Below are positions 32,715 through 41,797 of a stretch of 64,000 bases of DNA, piece after piece. The notes beneath the pieces were generated by a model that was not told the origin of the DNA, did no database searches, and worked only from the letters and a program-made list of their open reading frames with translations. The DNA comes from Mycobacterium sp. UM_CSW (GTDB lineage Bacteria > Actinomycetota > Actinomycetes > Mycobacteriales > Mycobacteriaceae), in NCBI RefSeq assembly GCF_000455205.1, contig NZ_AUWQ01000005.1, forward strand, positions 1-64,000, read 5' to 3'. A program made the position numbers and the translations under genes. Position 1 is the stretch's first letter, and each line of letters opens with the position of its first letter.

Positions 32715-35559
32715 CGGAACGGGAATCGTCTCGCGCCTTACCGGCCGATACGCGATCCTGATCGTCGGCCTGTGGATCCTGGCGGCGGCCGGCGCCAATC
32801 TGGCCGTGCCGCAATTGGAACGGGTCGTGGACACACACGCCCGCACGTTCATGCCTGCTGACGCGCCGAGTTCCGTCGCCGCGTCCCGCGCCGCCGGGCT
32901 GTTCGGCCAAAAGCCAAGCAACAACTTCGTTTACGTCGTGCTGGAAAGTGATCAGCGCCTCACGCCGCGCGACCGCCAGTTCTATGACGCGCTGACCGCA
33001 GCCCTGTCCGCCGATCGTGGCCACGTCAACGCGTTGACCGACTTGTGGTCACAGCCCGCCACGGCGGCGGGCGCCCAGAGTTCCGACGGGCGGGCCGTCA
33101 GCCTGATGGTGCGGCTCGCCGGAATGCTCGGCACGTCCGCGGCCCGCGATTCGGTGAATGCCGTGCGCGGCGACGTGGCCAAGCTGTCACCACCGCCGGC
33201 CCTGCGCGTCCTCGTTACCGGTCCCGGCGCCACCATCGTCGACGAATTCTCCGCCATCGACCGGCAGATGCTCATGATCACCGCCGCCACGGTCGGTGTC
33301 ATCCTGCTGTTGCTGCTGTTGGTATACCGATCACCGATCGCCGCGGCGATCCCCCTGACCTCGGTCGGCATCGCGCTGGCCTTGGCCCGTTCCCTCGCTG
33401 CGGCGTTTGGCCAGGCCAATGTCGTTGAGGTGTCGCTGTTCTCGGCGGCGCTCATGGCGGCGATGACGTTGGGCGCCGGCACCGACTACGCGATCTTCCT
33501 CATCGGCCGCTACCACGAAGGCCGGCGCCGCGCTATCGCGCCGCCGCAGGCGCTGGCCGAGGCCTACCGGGCCGTCGCGCCGGTGGTCATCGGATCGGCG
33601 CTGACGGTGTCGGTTGCGCTCGGATGCCTCGGGTTCGCCAGGGTCGGAATGTTCCGCAGCGCCGGGATACCATGCGCGATAGGAGTTTTGGTCACCATGG
33701 CCGCCGCGCTGACGCTGACGCCCGCGCTCATGGGCCTGGCCCTGCGCGGTGGGTTTCTCGAGCCGCGGCCCTCGACGACGTCGCGGCGCTGGCGGCGCGT
33801 GGGAGCAGCGGTGACCCGCTGGCCCGGCCCCATCCTGATCACCGCGGGCGGCTTGACCCTGCTGGCGGCGCTGCCGCTGGCGGGCACGCGGATCGGGTGG
33901 AACGAACCGGCCGCCACCCCCGCCGGCGCCGAATCCAGCCGCGGCTACGCGGCCAGCGACCGGCACTTTGCGTCGAATTCGCTACTGCCCGAAGTCGTCA
34001 CCATTCAGGCCGACCACGACCTGCGCAACCCGGCGGGGCTGATCGCGGTCGAACGGATCACACGCCAGATCATGGCGATCCCGGGTGTGCGCATGGTGCA
34101 GTCCGCGAGCCGCCCCGACGGCAGGGTGCCCGACGAGGCGACGTTGACGTATCAGACCGGAGTGCTCGGCCGTCAGCTCGGGGACACGATCGACTCACTG
34201 ACCCAACGGCTGAACCGGGTCTCCGAACTCGACAGCGCTCTGGCGCAGACACAAATCGCGGTGGACAGGCTGGGGGGTGGATTGCGCGGCGGCAGCGCGG
34301 GTTTGGCCGACATGTCCGCGGCCGCGGACGACATGCGTAGCGGCATGGACGGCGTCCAACGTTCCGTCACCACAGTATCGGGTTACCTCGACCCGCTGCG
34401 GGATTTCGTCGCTCGCACCCCGGGCTGCGATGCCAACCCGATCTGCTCGACGGTGGACCGTGCGCTCCAGCCCGTCGACAACCTGGTGCAGACTTCGACG
34501 CGGCTCGGCGACGGCGCGGCCAAGCTGACCAGCGGGTCAAGCGCCGCCGCGACGGCCATCTCGAGCTTGCCGCAGACCGTGAATTCGATGAAAGACGCTC
34601 TAGGACAAGCGCGCTCGGCCACTCACGAATTGCTGAGCCTGAGCGAGACGATCGGGCCGCAGCTGCACCAGTTGACCGATTACCTGACCGAGATCGCCAC
34701 CCAATTTCAGGGCAGCGCCGCGTCCGGTTTCTACCTGCCGCAACGCGCGCTGACCGACCCGCGGTACATCGAGGTCCTGCACCAACTGATCTCGGCCGAT
34801 GGCCGCTCCACCTACCTGCTGGTCTACGGCGAGGGGAATGAATGGGGCGCCGAGGGCGCGGCGCGGGCGGATCGGGTGCGCACGGCGATCAAGGAGGCCA
34901 CCAAGGAAGGAACGCTGGCGCCGACGGGCGTCGACCTGGCCGGCGTCGGCCCCGTGACCTCCGATCTGCAGCACTTTGTCGCGCGTGACAGCGCATTGCT
35001 CGTGGGTGCGGCGCTGGTCCTCATCTTCCTGATCGTCACGGCGATGCTGCGCAGTCCGGTGGCCGGGCTGGTCGTCGTCGGCACCGTCGTCGCCTCCTAC
35101 GCGTCGGCGCTGGGCATCAGCGCGCTCATTTGGCAGCGCCTGCTTCATCACGAGTTGCACTGGGCGGTCGCGCCCATCGCCTTCATCGCATTGATCGCCG
35201 TCGGCGCGGACTACAACCTGCTGCTGGCGTTGCGGATCAAGCAGGAGGCAACCGCGGGAATCAGAACGGGCATCATCCGCGCGTTCGGTGGCACCGGCGG
35301 GGTAGTCACGACCGCGGGCATCGTCTTCGGGCTCACCATGCTCGCGTTGCTGGGCAGCAGCGTGCTCAGCATTGCGCAGATCGGCACGACCATCGCGATC
35401 GGGTTGATGATGGACACGCTGGTCGTGCGGGCGCTCGTCGTGCCGTCCATTGTCGCGTTGCTGGGTAGGTGGTTCTTCTGGCCGCGGGCCGTCCCGCCGC
35501 GGGGTCCGGCGCCGATGAAAGCGCCCGAGCGCCAACTGGTTTCGGCGGCAAGCAGCTAG
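32707..35559 (+). CDS. MMPL-family RND transporter
   Basis: A 950-residue RND-type transporter. It starts with TTG 32707 inside the end of the previous gene. There is an N-terminal helix (ILIVGLWILAAAGANLAV), a first porter loop, helices 2-6 including ALMAAMTLGAGTDYAIFLIGRY (the proton-relay GTDY), a long second loop (residues about 390-740) with a heptad-like stretch, and a second helix bundle with FIALIAVGADYNLLLALRIKQE. Members export lipids or siderophores. The short C-terminus lacks the large domain of MmpL3. Confidence 0.9.
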   Translation: MLDGTGIVSRLTGRYAILIVGLWILAAAGANLAVPQLERVVDTHARTFMPADAPSSVAASRAAGLFGQKPSNNFVYVVLESDQRLTPRDRQFYDALTAALSADRGHVNALTDLWSQPATAAGAQSSDGRAVSLMVRLAGMLGTSAARDSVNAVRGDVAKLSPPPALRVLVTGPGATIVDEFSAIDRQMLMITAATVGVILLLLLLVYRSPIAAAIPLTSVGIALALARSLAAAFGQANVVEVSLFSAALMAAMTLGAGTDYAIFLIGRYHEGRRRAIAPPQALAEAYRAVAPVVIGSALTVSVALGCLGFARVGMFRSAGIPCAIGVLVTMAAALTLTPALMGLALRGGFLEPRPSTTSRRWRRVGAAVTRWPGPILITAGGLTLLAALPLAGTRIGWNEPAATPAGAESSRGYAASDRHFASNSLLPEVVTIQADHDLRNPAGLIAVERITRQIMAIPGVRMVQSASRPDGRVPDEATLTYQTGVLGRQLGDTIDSLTQRLNRVSELDSALAQTQIAVDRLGGGLRGGSAGLADMSAAADDMRSGMDGVQRSVTTVSGYLDPLRDFVARTPGCDANPICSTVDRALQPVDNLVQTSTRLGDGAAKLTSGSSAAATAISSLPQTVNSMKDALGQARSATHELLSLSETIGPQLHQLTDYLTEIATQFQGSAASGFYLPQRALTDPRYIEVLHQLISADGRSTYLLVYGEGNEWGAEGAARADRVRTAIKEATKEGTLAPTGVDLAGVGPVTSDLQHFVARDSALLVGAALVLIFLIVTAMLRSPVAGLVVVGTVVASYASALGISALIWQRLLHHELHWAVAPIAFIALIAVGADYNLLLALRIKQEATAGIRTGIIRAFGGTGGVVTTAGIVFGLTMLALLGSSVLSIAQIGTTIAIGLMMDTLVVRALVVPSIVALLGRWFFWPRAVPPRGPAPMKAPERQLVSAASS

Positions 35560-35562
35560 CCT

Positions 35563-36009
35563 TTAGGATGCCGGCGCGGCGTCGAGCCGGAACACCGCAC
35601 ATCGGCCGGCGAGGGCCTCGAACTCATCGGCGGTGCCGTGCTCCACCAGCCCGGAGCGCTTATAGAACCCCACGCCCCGCGGCACCTTTTCGGGAAAAGC
35701 GCGCAGCACGGGGCGGGCCTGCTCCACGGAGAGCTCGGCAAACGCCACACGCTCAGCTTTGCGGCCGCGCTTGATGGTTCCGGTGCTTGCGGCGCGCGCG
35801 TTGCGCACCCAATCGGCCTGCGAATGTCCGACGAGGTAGCGGCTGTCATGACGCGTGAACGGCGTGACAGGCGTGCTGCGCAGCTGTCCAGATTTGCGGC
35901 CCGGCACGGTAAGAACCCGGACTGGTCCGGCGACGATGCCGAGTTTCTGCATCTCCATCATCACCTTGTTCATCGCCTTGAGCCAGGCTGGTGGTTTGGG
36001 ATCAGTCAT
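35563..36009 (-). CDS. Deazaflavin (F420)-dependent nitroreductase/quinone reductase, Ddn-like
   Basis: A 148-residue split-barrel flavin-like protein: PPAWLKAMNKVMMEMQKLGI, then VLTVPGRKSGQLRSTPVTPF (the RKSGxxRxTP motif of F420-binding Ddn proteins) and YLVGHSQADWVRNARAASTGTI. These use reduced F420 to reduce quinones or nitro compounds. It ends 3 bp from the convergent MMPL stop. A sigma-A-like promoter can be seen upstream. Confidence 0.9.
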   Translation of the reverse strand: MTDPKPPAWLKAMNKVMMEMQKLGIVAGPVRVLTVPGRKSGQLRSTPVTPFTRHDSRYLVGHSQADWVRNARAASTGTIKRGRKAERVAFAELSVEQARPVLRAFPEKVPRGVGFYKRSGLVEHGTADEFEALAGRCAVFRLDAAPAS

Positions 36010-36058
36010 CTCGTCCCCCGGTCACTCGTCGGCGAATCGGCGTGGCGGCGCTTCCCCA

Positions 36059-36087
36059 GTGATATCAACCTGCCTGATTCATGTCAA
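36059..36087 (-). promoter_or_regulatory. Sigma-A-like promoter of the Ddn-like gene
   Basis: On the minus strand, a perfect -35 TTGACA (36087-36082), a 17-bp spacer and TATCAC (36064-36059) precede the ATG at 36009, leaving a leader of about 40 nt. Confidence 0.5.
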
Positions 36088-36102
36088 GGGCCCTGATACC
36101 CA

Positions 36103-36501
36103 TTAGTCGCGGTCGTGGTGGCACACGGCCTCGAGACGCAGACCGAAGGGGTCGTACCAGAAGGTGGCGTAATAGTGCCCGGAGTACTGCGGGAAATGCT
36201 GCGGGGGATGGATGACGGTGCCGCCGATCCGAAGGACATGGTCGTGTACGGCGTGCACCGAGGACCGGCGCCGCACCATGAACGCCAGGTGCTGCAGACC
36301 GGTCCGCTCTGCGGAGTACTCGCCCGGTTGGCCCGACGGGTAGAAGAACAGGTACGTGCCGGGCTTGTTGTTCGCGGGTTTGTAGGCGAATTCGTCGACG
36401 ACATCAAGGAAGGGCTCGAATCCGACCAAGGGCATCAGCGCGTCGTAGTACCGCTTCGCGGCCCGGAGGTCCGGCACGTTGACACCGAGGTGGCCGAGCA
36501 T
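36103..36501 (-). CDS. Glyoxalase/VOC-family protein
   Basis: A 132-residue VOC-fold protein: MLGHLGVNVPDLRAAKRYYDALMPLVGFE at the N-terminus and FWYDPFGLRLEAVCH at the C-terminus, with metal-site-like residues H4, E67 region and E124. The reaction (isomerase, dioxygenase or resistance protein) cannot be told. It starts 4 bp after the stop of the PrrB-like kinase gene and so is probably co-transcribed with it. Confidence 0.85.
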   Translation of the reverse strand: MLGHLGVNVPDLRAAKRYYDALMPLVGFEPFLDVVDEFAYKPANNKPGTYLFFYPSGQPGEYSAERTGLQHLAFMVRRRSSVHAVHDHVLRIGGTVIHPPQHFPQYSGHYYATFWYDPFGLRLEAVCHHDRD

Positions 36502-36505
36502 CGCG

Positions 36506-37882
36506 TCAGCTGGCCGGCCCGCGCCCGTCACCGGCCAGCCGGAGCAGCAGACGCGTGCCGCCCAACGGACTGGAGTGCAGGGATGCTGTCCCGCCGTGTA
36601 GTTCGGCCTGCTGGGCGACGAGGGCCAGTCCGAGACCCGACCCGGAACGGGAAGCGGTAGACCCGCGCGAGAAGCGTTCGAAGACCGCGGCGCGCTCGGA
36701 CTCGGGCACCCCGGTGCCGTTGTCGTCGACGGCGATCTCCACACCCTCGCCGGAACTGGTTACGTAGAGCCGGATTTCGGTGGCGCTACCGTGTTTGACG
36801 GCGTTGGCGATCGCGTTGTCGATCACCAGCCGCAGCCCCGTGGGCAACCCCACCATCAGCACCGTGGGCGACGGCACCAGCGACACCTGCACGTCGGGGT
36901 AGATCCGAAGGGCGTCGTGCGCGGCACGATCCAGAAGCTCCGTGATGTCGAACGGAACAAAGTCGTCGACCGTGGTCAGTTCGCCCTGCGCGAGCCGTTC
37001 CAGCGCCGTCAGCGTCGCTTCGATCCGACTCTGGGTGCGGATGACGTCACCGATCACCTCTTGGCGTTGTTCCCGCGGTATTTCCAACGTGGACAACACT
37101 TCCAGGTTGGTGCGCATGGCGGTCAGCGGGGTGCGCAGCTCGTGCGACGCGACGGCGGCAAAATCGCGGGCCGACTCCAGCGCCGCCTTCGTGCGCTGTT
37201 GCTCGTTGCCGATGCGAGCGAGCATGCCTTCGACGGCTTCGGCGATCTCCACGGCCTCGCGCACGCCCCGAACCTGGACTTCGTCCGGGCTGGATTGGGC
37301 GTTGATGGCGCGGGCCTGCTGCGCCAGCAACAGGAACGGATTGACCATGATCAACGAGATCACCCAGCCGACAAGGATCGTGCCGCCGATCACGCTGCCG
37401 CAGATGAGCAACACCCGCAGGTGCAGTTCGTTGATCCGGTGCTGCGCTTCGGCCAGCGGGGCGGCGAGCGCGATCGAGGCGGGGCCCGCGCTGAAGGTGC
37501 GGACGCGGTACTGCACGCCGTTGATGGTGGTGTTGGCGTATCCATTCGGAAGCTTCGGCAAAACGATATTGCCCGGAACGGACACCGTGACATCCCCGAT
37601 GCGCGCGGTGCGCACCAAGTTGCCGTCCGGCGTCGGCCGATCGGGATTGGCCAGCTGGCCGCTGTTGATCAGCGTGTTGATGTCTCCCAAACTGCTCACC
37701 GAGTCCAGCCGGCGGTCGAGCTGGCTGTATTGATCGTTGGTGACGCCGATCCACACCCACGCGCCCAGAAGGACGACCAGCGTGATCACCGACAGCGCGG
37801 CGACGATGAGGATGGTGCGCAGCGAGAGCACCTTCATCGGCAACCGCAGACGATGAGGCGGAGGCCTATCGGTCGCCATCAC
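36506..37882 (-). CDS. PrrB-like sensor histidine kinase without adjacent regulator
   Basis: A 458-residue kinase with two transmembrane helices (residues 20-47 and 157-182), a periplasmic domain, a HAMP-like linker, the H box ESARDFAAVASHELRTPLTAMRTN (H247) and a full HATPase domain (DNAIANAVKHG, DDNGTGVPESERAAVFERFSRGSTASRSGSGLGLALVAQQAELHGG). The catalytic half is very close to what I recall of M. tuberculosis PrrB, but the upstream gene is not a PrrA-like regulator. It starts with GTG 37882 or ATG 37879, directly after a 12-codon ORF. Confidence 0.9.
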   Translation of the reverse strand: MMATDRPPPHRLRLPMKVLSLRTILIVAALSVITLVVLLGAWVWIGVTNDQYSQLDRRLDSVSSLGDINTLINSGQLANPDRPTPDGNLVRTARIGDVTVSVPGNIVLPKLPNGYANTTINGVQYRVRTFSAGPASIALAAPLAEAQHRINELHLRVLLICGSVIGGTILVGWVISLIMVNPFLLLAQQARAINAQSSPDEVQVRGVREAVEIAEAVEGMLARIGNEQQRTKAALESARDFAAVASHELRTPLTAMRTNLEVLSTLEIPREQRQEVIGDVIRTQSRIEATLTALERLAQGELTTVDDFVPFDITELLDRAAHDALRIYPDVQVSLVPSPTVLMVGLPTGLRLVIDNAIANAVKHGSATEIRLYVTSSGEGVEIAVDDNGTGVPESERAAVFERFSRGSTASRSGSGLGLALVAQQAELHGGTASLHSSPLGGTRLLLRLAGDGRGPAS

Positions 37883-37921
37883 TCACACCGTCCGCGGCAG
37901 CGGCCGAACTTCTCGTGACAT
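37883..37921 (-). CDS. 12-codon upstream ORF coupled to the PrrB-like kinase
   Basis: ATG 37921 opens a frame for MSREVRPLPRTV, with a good ribosome site (GGAAGG, 4 nt spacing). Its TGA is immediately followed by the GTG and ATG of the kinase. The kinase start lacks its own ribosome site, so coupling is likely. Confidence 0.5.
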   Translation of the reverse strand: MSREVRPLPRTV

Positions 37922-38027
37922 CTTGCCTTCCGTCTTGGCCCTGGCTTGACCAACGAGCTCAGGATATAGGCGCGATGTTTGAGGTTAGCGGTTCACACGC
38001 GCGGCGCTACGAGCGCCGCCGCAGCGG

Positions 38028-39623
38028 TCAGCTCCCTTCGGCCGATCCCGTCTTCGGATGGACCAGGGTCAGCTGGGCACCGCCGCGCTCGACGTTAGCG
38101 GCCTCACCGTCGGACGGACCGGACCCGTCCGGCTCACTCATGCCATGGATACGCACCGTGCCGCCGGTATGCCGATGGTGGCGCAGCCAGTCGCTAATCG
38201 CCTGGTGCGCGGCGTGATCGAGGTAGTTGGCCGCGACGTTGACGGTCACCTTCGCGCCCGCCGGGACGGACGCCAGCACCCGGGTCAGCCGGGGCAGGGC
38301 GAGAAAGGTGCATGCGCCTCCGACGTCGATCGTCCATTCGTCACCCACGCGCGCGGCCTCGACCCTGGCCCGTATCACCCGCCAGCCGGTCAGCGCCACC
38401 GCGACCGCAAGGCCGATCATGACGCCGTGCAGCAGATTGAGGAAGACCACCGCGAGCGCGGTGACGATATACACGGCGAGATCTCCGGTGCGGCGCGCGG
38501 TCTCGATATGGGCCGGCTTGAGTAGCTGAATTCCAATGACGATCAGCAGGCCGGCTAGCGCCGCGCTTGGAATCTGCTCGACCAGTTCCGCGAACGGGAG
38601 AGTGAACAGCAGGATCCAGACGCCGTGCATGACCGTCGAGGCACGGGATTTTGCGCCCGCGTTGACATTAGCCGCGCTGCGCACAATGACACCGCTGATC
38701 GGCAGGCCACCGATCACGCCCGACACCATGTTCGCGGCGCCCTGTCCGATCAGCTCGCGATCGAAGTCGGTCCGCGTTCCGTTGTGCATTCTGTCGATCG
38801 ACACTGCGGTCAGCAGGCTCTGAACGCTGGTGACAAGCGCGACCGTCAGTACACCCACCGCGACGGCGCCCCAACCGCCGTCGGGCAGTTCCGGCAGCTG
38901 CAGCGCGTCCAAAACGGATCCCTCGAGCTCGATCCGCGGCACGTCGAACGGAAAGACCAGTGAAATAACCGTGACGGTGACGATGGCGACGAGCGCGCCG
39001 GGTATGCGGGCGACTTTGGCGGGCGCCCACCGCCATCCGATCAGAATCAAAACCACCAGCACGCCCAGGATCACGCCGGGTCGGTGCGCGCCGAGCACCT
39101 GGTCCGGTAGGCCGATAACGTTTTGCCAGGCAGTACTTTTCGATTTGCCGCCCAACAACACATGAACCTGTTGAAGCGCGATGGTGATTCCGATTCCCGC
39201 CAGCATCGCGTGCACGACGACCGGTGAAATCGCCAGCGCTGACCGCGCGACGCGGCTCATGCCCATCAAAACCTGCAGGACACCGGCGGCGACCGTGATC
39301 AAACATGTCACCCCCCAACCGAAGTGGGACACCAGGTCGGCGACGATGACAGTGAGCCCGGCCGCGGGACCACTCACCTGTAGTGGCGATCCTCCGATCA
39401 ACCCGGCGACGATCCCACCGACGATCGCGGCGATCAGGCCTGCGAGCACTGGAGCGTTGGATGCGATGGCGATCCCGAGCGACAAGGGCAGAGCCACCAG
39501 GAACACAACCAGCGACGCCGGTAGATCGCTGCGAATCACGGAGCGCAGCCGGTCGTTTCGTTCGCGTCGTGAAGCTTGGTCGCGGCCGGCGCCTCGCTCC
39601 GGTAATTCTTCGACTTGCTGCAT
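38028..39623 (-). CDS. SulP-family anion transporter with C-terminal STAS-like domain
   Basis: A 531-residue transporter (start ATG 39623). The SulP core is clear: DLPASLVVFLVALPLSLGIAIASNAPVLAGLIAAIVGG, GSPLQVSGPAAGLTVIVADLV, GGLPISGVIVRSAANVNAGAKSRAS and about 12 hydrophobic segments. The C-terminal 120 residues form a degenerate STAS domain (WTIDVGGACTFLALPRLTRVLASVPAGAKVTVNVAANYLDHAAHQAI). It probably imports sulfate or bicarbonate. No carbonic anhydrase is fused or adjacent. The last 40 residues are polar and variable. Confidence 0.9.
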   Translation of the reverse strand: MQQVEELPERGAGRDQASRRERNDRLRSVIRSDLPASLVVFLVALPLSLGIAIASNAPVLAGLIAAIVGGIVAGLIGGSPLQVSGPAAGLTVIVADLVSHFGWGVTCLITVAAGVLQVLMGMSRVARSALAISPVVVHAMLAGIGITIALQQVHVLLGGKSKSTAWQNVIGLPDQVLGAHRPGVILGVLVVLILIGWRWAPAKVARIPGALVAIVTVTVISLVFPFDVPRIELEGSVLDALQLPELPDGGWGAVAVGVLTVALVTSVQSLLTAVSIDRMHNGTRTDFDRELIGQGAANMVSGVIGGLPISGVIVRSAANVNAGAKSRASTVMHGVWILLFTLPFAELVEQIPSAALAGLLIVIGIQLLKPAHIETARRTGDLAVYIVTALAVVFLNLLHGVMIGLAVAVALTGWRVIRARVEAARVGDEWTIDVGGACTFLALPRLTRVLASVPAGAKVTVNVAANYLDHAAHQAISDWLRHHRHTGGTVRIHGMSEPDGSGPSDGEAANVERGGAQLTLVHPKTGSAEGS

Positions 39624-39904
39624 TGCTCGCCTTCTCGTTGGTTGTTGCCTTGTGCGTCGCAATATTCGGCGCCGACGCCTGCGTAACACGTTGGGGCCTA
39701 GCGGTTTACCCGACTAGCGGTGTCGTCATTCGGATGCGAAGTCCTGCCCCCTGCCGTGAAAGGTAATTGGGGTGTTGGGAGCCGGGCAACCCGACGGGCC
39801 CGGCGCTTATCGAATGCAAATGTTCCCGCGGGCCCATTTCGTCGCCGGCGAATGCCCGCTGGCGCGCGATGTGAACTTCGCAACACAGATATGGCCACAG
39901 CATT
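39624..39904. other. Intergenic region between divergent SulP and TetR genes
   Basis: About 280 bp with no convincing gene; the short open frames have no domain character or ribosome site. It should hold the SulP promoter. The TetR operator lies at its right edge and is listed separately. Confidence 0.5.
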
Positions 39905-39926
39905 GGTGAGTGAGTACTCTCTCACC
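39905..39926. promoter_or_regulatory. Palindromic operator overlapping the TetR -10 element
   Basis: GGTGAG-T-GAGTACTC-T-CTCACC is a 22-bp palindrome with one mismatched pair. TACTCT (39915-39920) inside it lies 7 nt before ATG 39928 and would be the -10 of a leaderless transcript, so repressor binding would directly block the promoter. Confidence 0.65.
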
Positions 39927-39927
39927 T

Positions 39928-40545
39928 ATGCAACCTTCGGGGCGTGACCGACTGCTGGGCGAAGCGCTGCGGCTTTTCGCCGACAAGGGTTACGCCGCCA
40001 CGTCGGTGGCCGATATCCAGCGGGCGTCCGGCCTGGCGCCGGGGTCGGGCGCGCTCTATAAGCACTTCGGCTCCAAGCGAGAGCTGCTGGAGGCCGCCGT
40101 CGCGCACCGGATCGACAGCATCGTGGCCGCCCGGGAGCAGTACGACGCCGGAGAGCCCGGCAGCGTCGAGCAGGCGGTGCGAACGGCGGGCCAGTTGATC
40201 TGGGGCAACCTCAAGGAGAGCGAGGACTTGCTCAAGGTCATGCTGCGCGAACCCGACGAGCTCGGCGATCTCGGCGAGAAGACCTGGCAGGTCATCACCG
40301 ACAACGCCTACCAGCGGTTCGCCGACGAACTGGCCGCGTTGAATCGATCGGGCCGCAACGAGATACCCGATCCCGCGGCGACCGCGGCCGTGGCGATCGG
40401 GTCGTTGTCCTACGCCGCGACGTTGCAGTCGCTGACCGGGCGCCTGCCCGGCAATATCGCCGAGGACCGCTACATCGAGGCGTGGGTGAACCAGACGCTC
40501 AGCGTCCTCAAGCAATATCGCAAGCCGGAAAAGCCGGAAAGCTGA
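39928..40545 (+). CDS. TetR-family transcriptional regulator
   Basis: A 205-residue regulator with a TetR helix-turn-helix at residues 6-52 (DRLLGEALRLFADKGYAATSVADIQRASGLAPGSGALYKHFGSKRELLEAA) and a helical ligand domain. ATG 39928 is preferred over GTG 39910, because the latter lies within the operator and -10. It is followed 30 bp later by an acyl-CoA dehydrogenase gene, so it likely senses a fatty acyl-CoA and controls both. Confidence 0.9.
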   Translation: MQPSGRDRLLGEALRLFADKGYAATSVADIQRASGLAPGSGALYKHFGSKRELLEAAVAHRIDSIVAAREQYDAGEPGSVEQAVRTAGQLIWGNLKESEDLLKVMLREPDELGDLGEKTWQVITDNAYQRFADELAALNRSGRNEIPDPAATAAVAIGSLSYAATLQSLTGRLPGNIAEDRYIEAWVNQTLSVLKQYRKPEKPES

Positions 40546-40575
40546 AATCCACCAACCTATTTCAGGAGCCAACCC

Positions 40576-41787
40576 GTGACATTCTCACTGCAATTGAGCG
40601 ACGACGTGATCGAGGTGCGCGATTGGGTGCACAAATTTGCGGCCGAAGTGATCCGCCCCGCCGCATCGGAATGGGACGAGCGGGAGGAAACCCCGTGGCC
40701 CGTAATCCAGGAGGCCGCGAAGGTCGGTCTGTACTCCCCCGATTTCTTCGCCCAGCAGGCGGCCGAGCCGAGCGGGTTGGGATTTCTGACCACGTTCGAG
40801 GAGATGTTTTGGGGTGACGCCGGCATCGCGCTGTCCATCCTGGGCACCGGTCTGGCCGCGGCGGCGTTGGCGGGCAACGGAACCCCGGAACAGCTGGGCC
40901 GCTGGCTTCCCGAGATGTTCGGTACGCCCGGCGAACCCAAACTCGGCGCGTTCTGCTCCTCGGAGCCCGACGCGGGCTCGGACGTCGGCGCCATCCGCAC
41001 CCGCGCACGCTACGACGAGGCGGCCGGCGAATGGGTGCTCAACGGCACCAAGACGTGGGCGACCAACGGCGGCATCGCCAATGTTCACATCGTGGTGGCC
41101 TCCGTCTATCCCGAGCTCGGCACCCGCGGCCAGGCCACGTTCGTCATCCCGCCGGACACCCACGGCCTGTCGCAGGGGCAGAAATTCAAAAAACACGGGA
41201 TCCGCGCCTCGCATACCGCCGAAGTAGTGCTGGACAACGTCCGGCTGCCCGAGGACGCGATTCTGGGCGGACGGGAGAAGTTCGAGGAGCGCATCGCCCG
41301 AGTCAAGTCCGGCGCCTCGTCGCGCGGGCAGGCCGCGATGAAGACCTTCGAGCGCACCAGGCCCACGGTCGGCGCGATGGCCGTCGGGGTGGCCCGGGCC
41401 GCCTATGAATACGCCCTCGAATATGCTTGCCAGCGCGAGCAATTCGGCCGCAAGATCGGCGAATTCCAGGCGATCGCGTTCAAGCTGGCAGACATGAAGA
41501 GCCGCATCGACGCGGCGCGGATGCTGGTGTGGCGGGCCGGCTGGATGGCCCGCAACAACCAGAGCTTCGACTCGGCGGAGGGCTCGATGGCCAAGCTGGT
41601 GGCCAGCGAGACCGCGGTCTACGTCACCGACGAGGCCATCCAGATTCTGGGCGGCAACGGCTACACCCGCGACTACCCGGTGGAGCGAATGCACCGCGAC
41701 GCGAAGATCTTCACCATCTTCGAGGGAACGAGCGAGATTCAGCGCCTGGTCATTTCGCGAGCGGTGACCGGCTTGCAGATTCGTTAA
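40576..41787 (+). CDS. Acyl-CoA dehydrogenase
   Basis: A 403-residue single-domain acyl-CoA dehydrogenase (GTG start, AGGAG 8 nt upstream). Motifs: [43 protein letters not shown] (flavin and substrate binding), [23 protein letters not shown] and [37 protein letters not shown], whose Glu in FEGT is the position of the catalytic base. It oxidises an acyl-CoA at the alpha-beta bond with electron transfer flavoprotein as acceptor. Chain-length preference is unknown. Confidence 0.92.
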   Translation: MTFSLQLSDDVIEVRDWVHKFAAEVIRPAASEWDEREETPWPVIQEAAKVGLYSPDFFAQQAAEPSGLGFLTTFEEMFWGDAGIALSILGTGLAAAALAGNGTPEQLGRWLPEMFGTPGEPKLGAFCSSEPDAGSDVGAIRTRARYDEAAGEWVLNGTKTWATNGGIANVHIVVASVYPELGTRGQATFVIPPDTHGLSQGQKFKKHGIRASHTAEVVLDNVRLPEDAILGGREKFEERIARVKSGASSRGQAAMKTFERTRPTVGAMAVGVARAAYEYALEYACQREQFGRKIGEFQAIAFKLADMKSRIDAARMLVWRAGWMARNNQSFDSAEGSMAKLVASETAVYVTDEAIQILGGNGYTRDYPVERMHRDAKIFTIFEGTSEIQRLVISRAVTGLQIR

Positions 41788-41797
41788 GCCGGCCACC

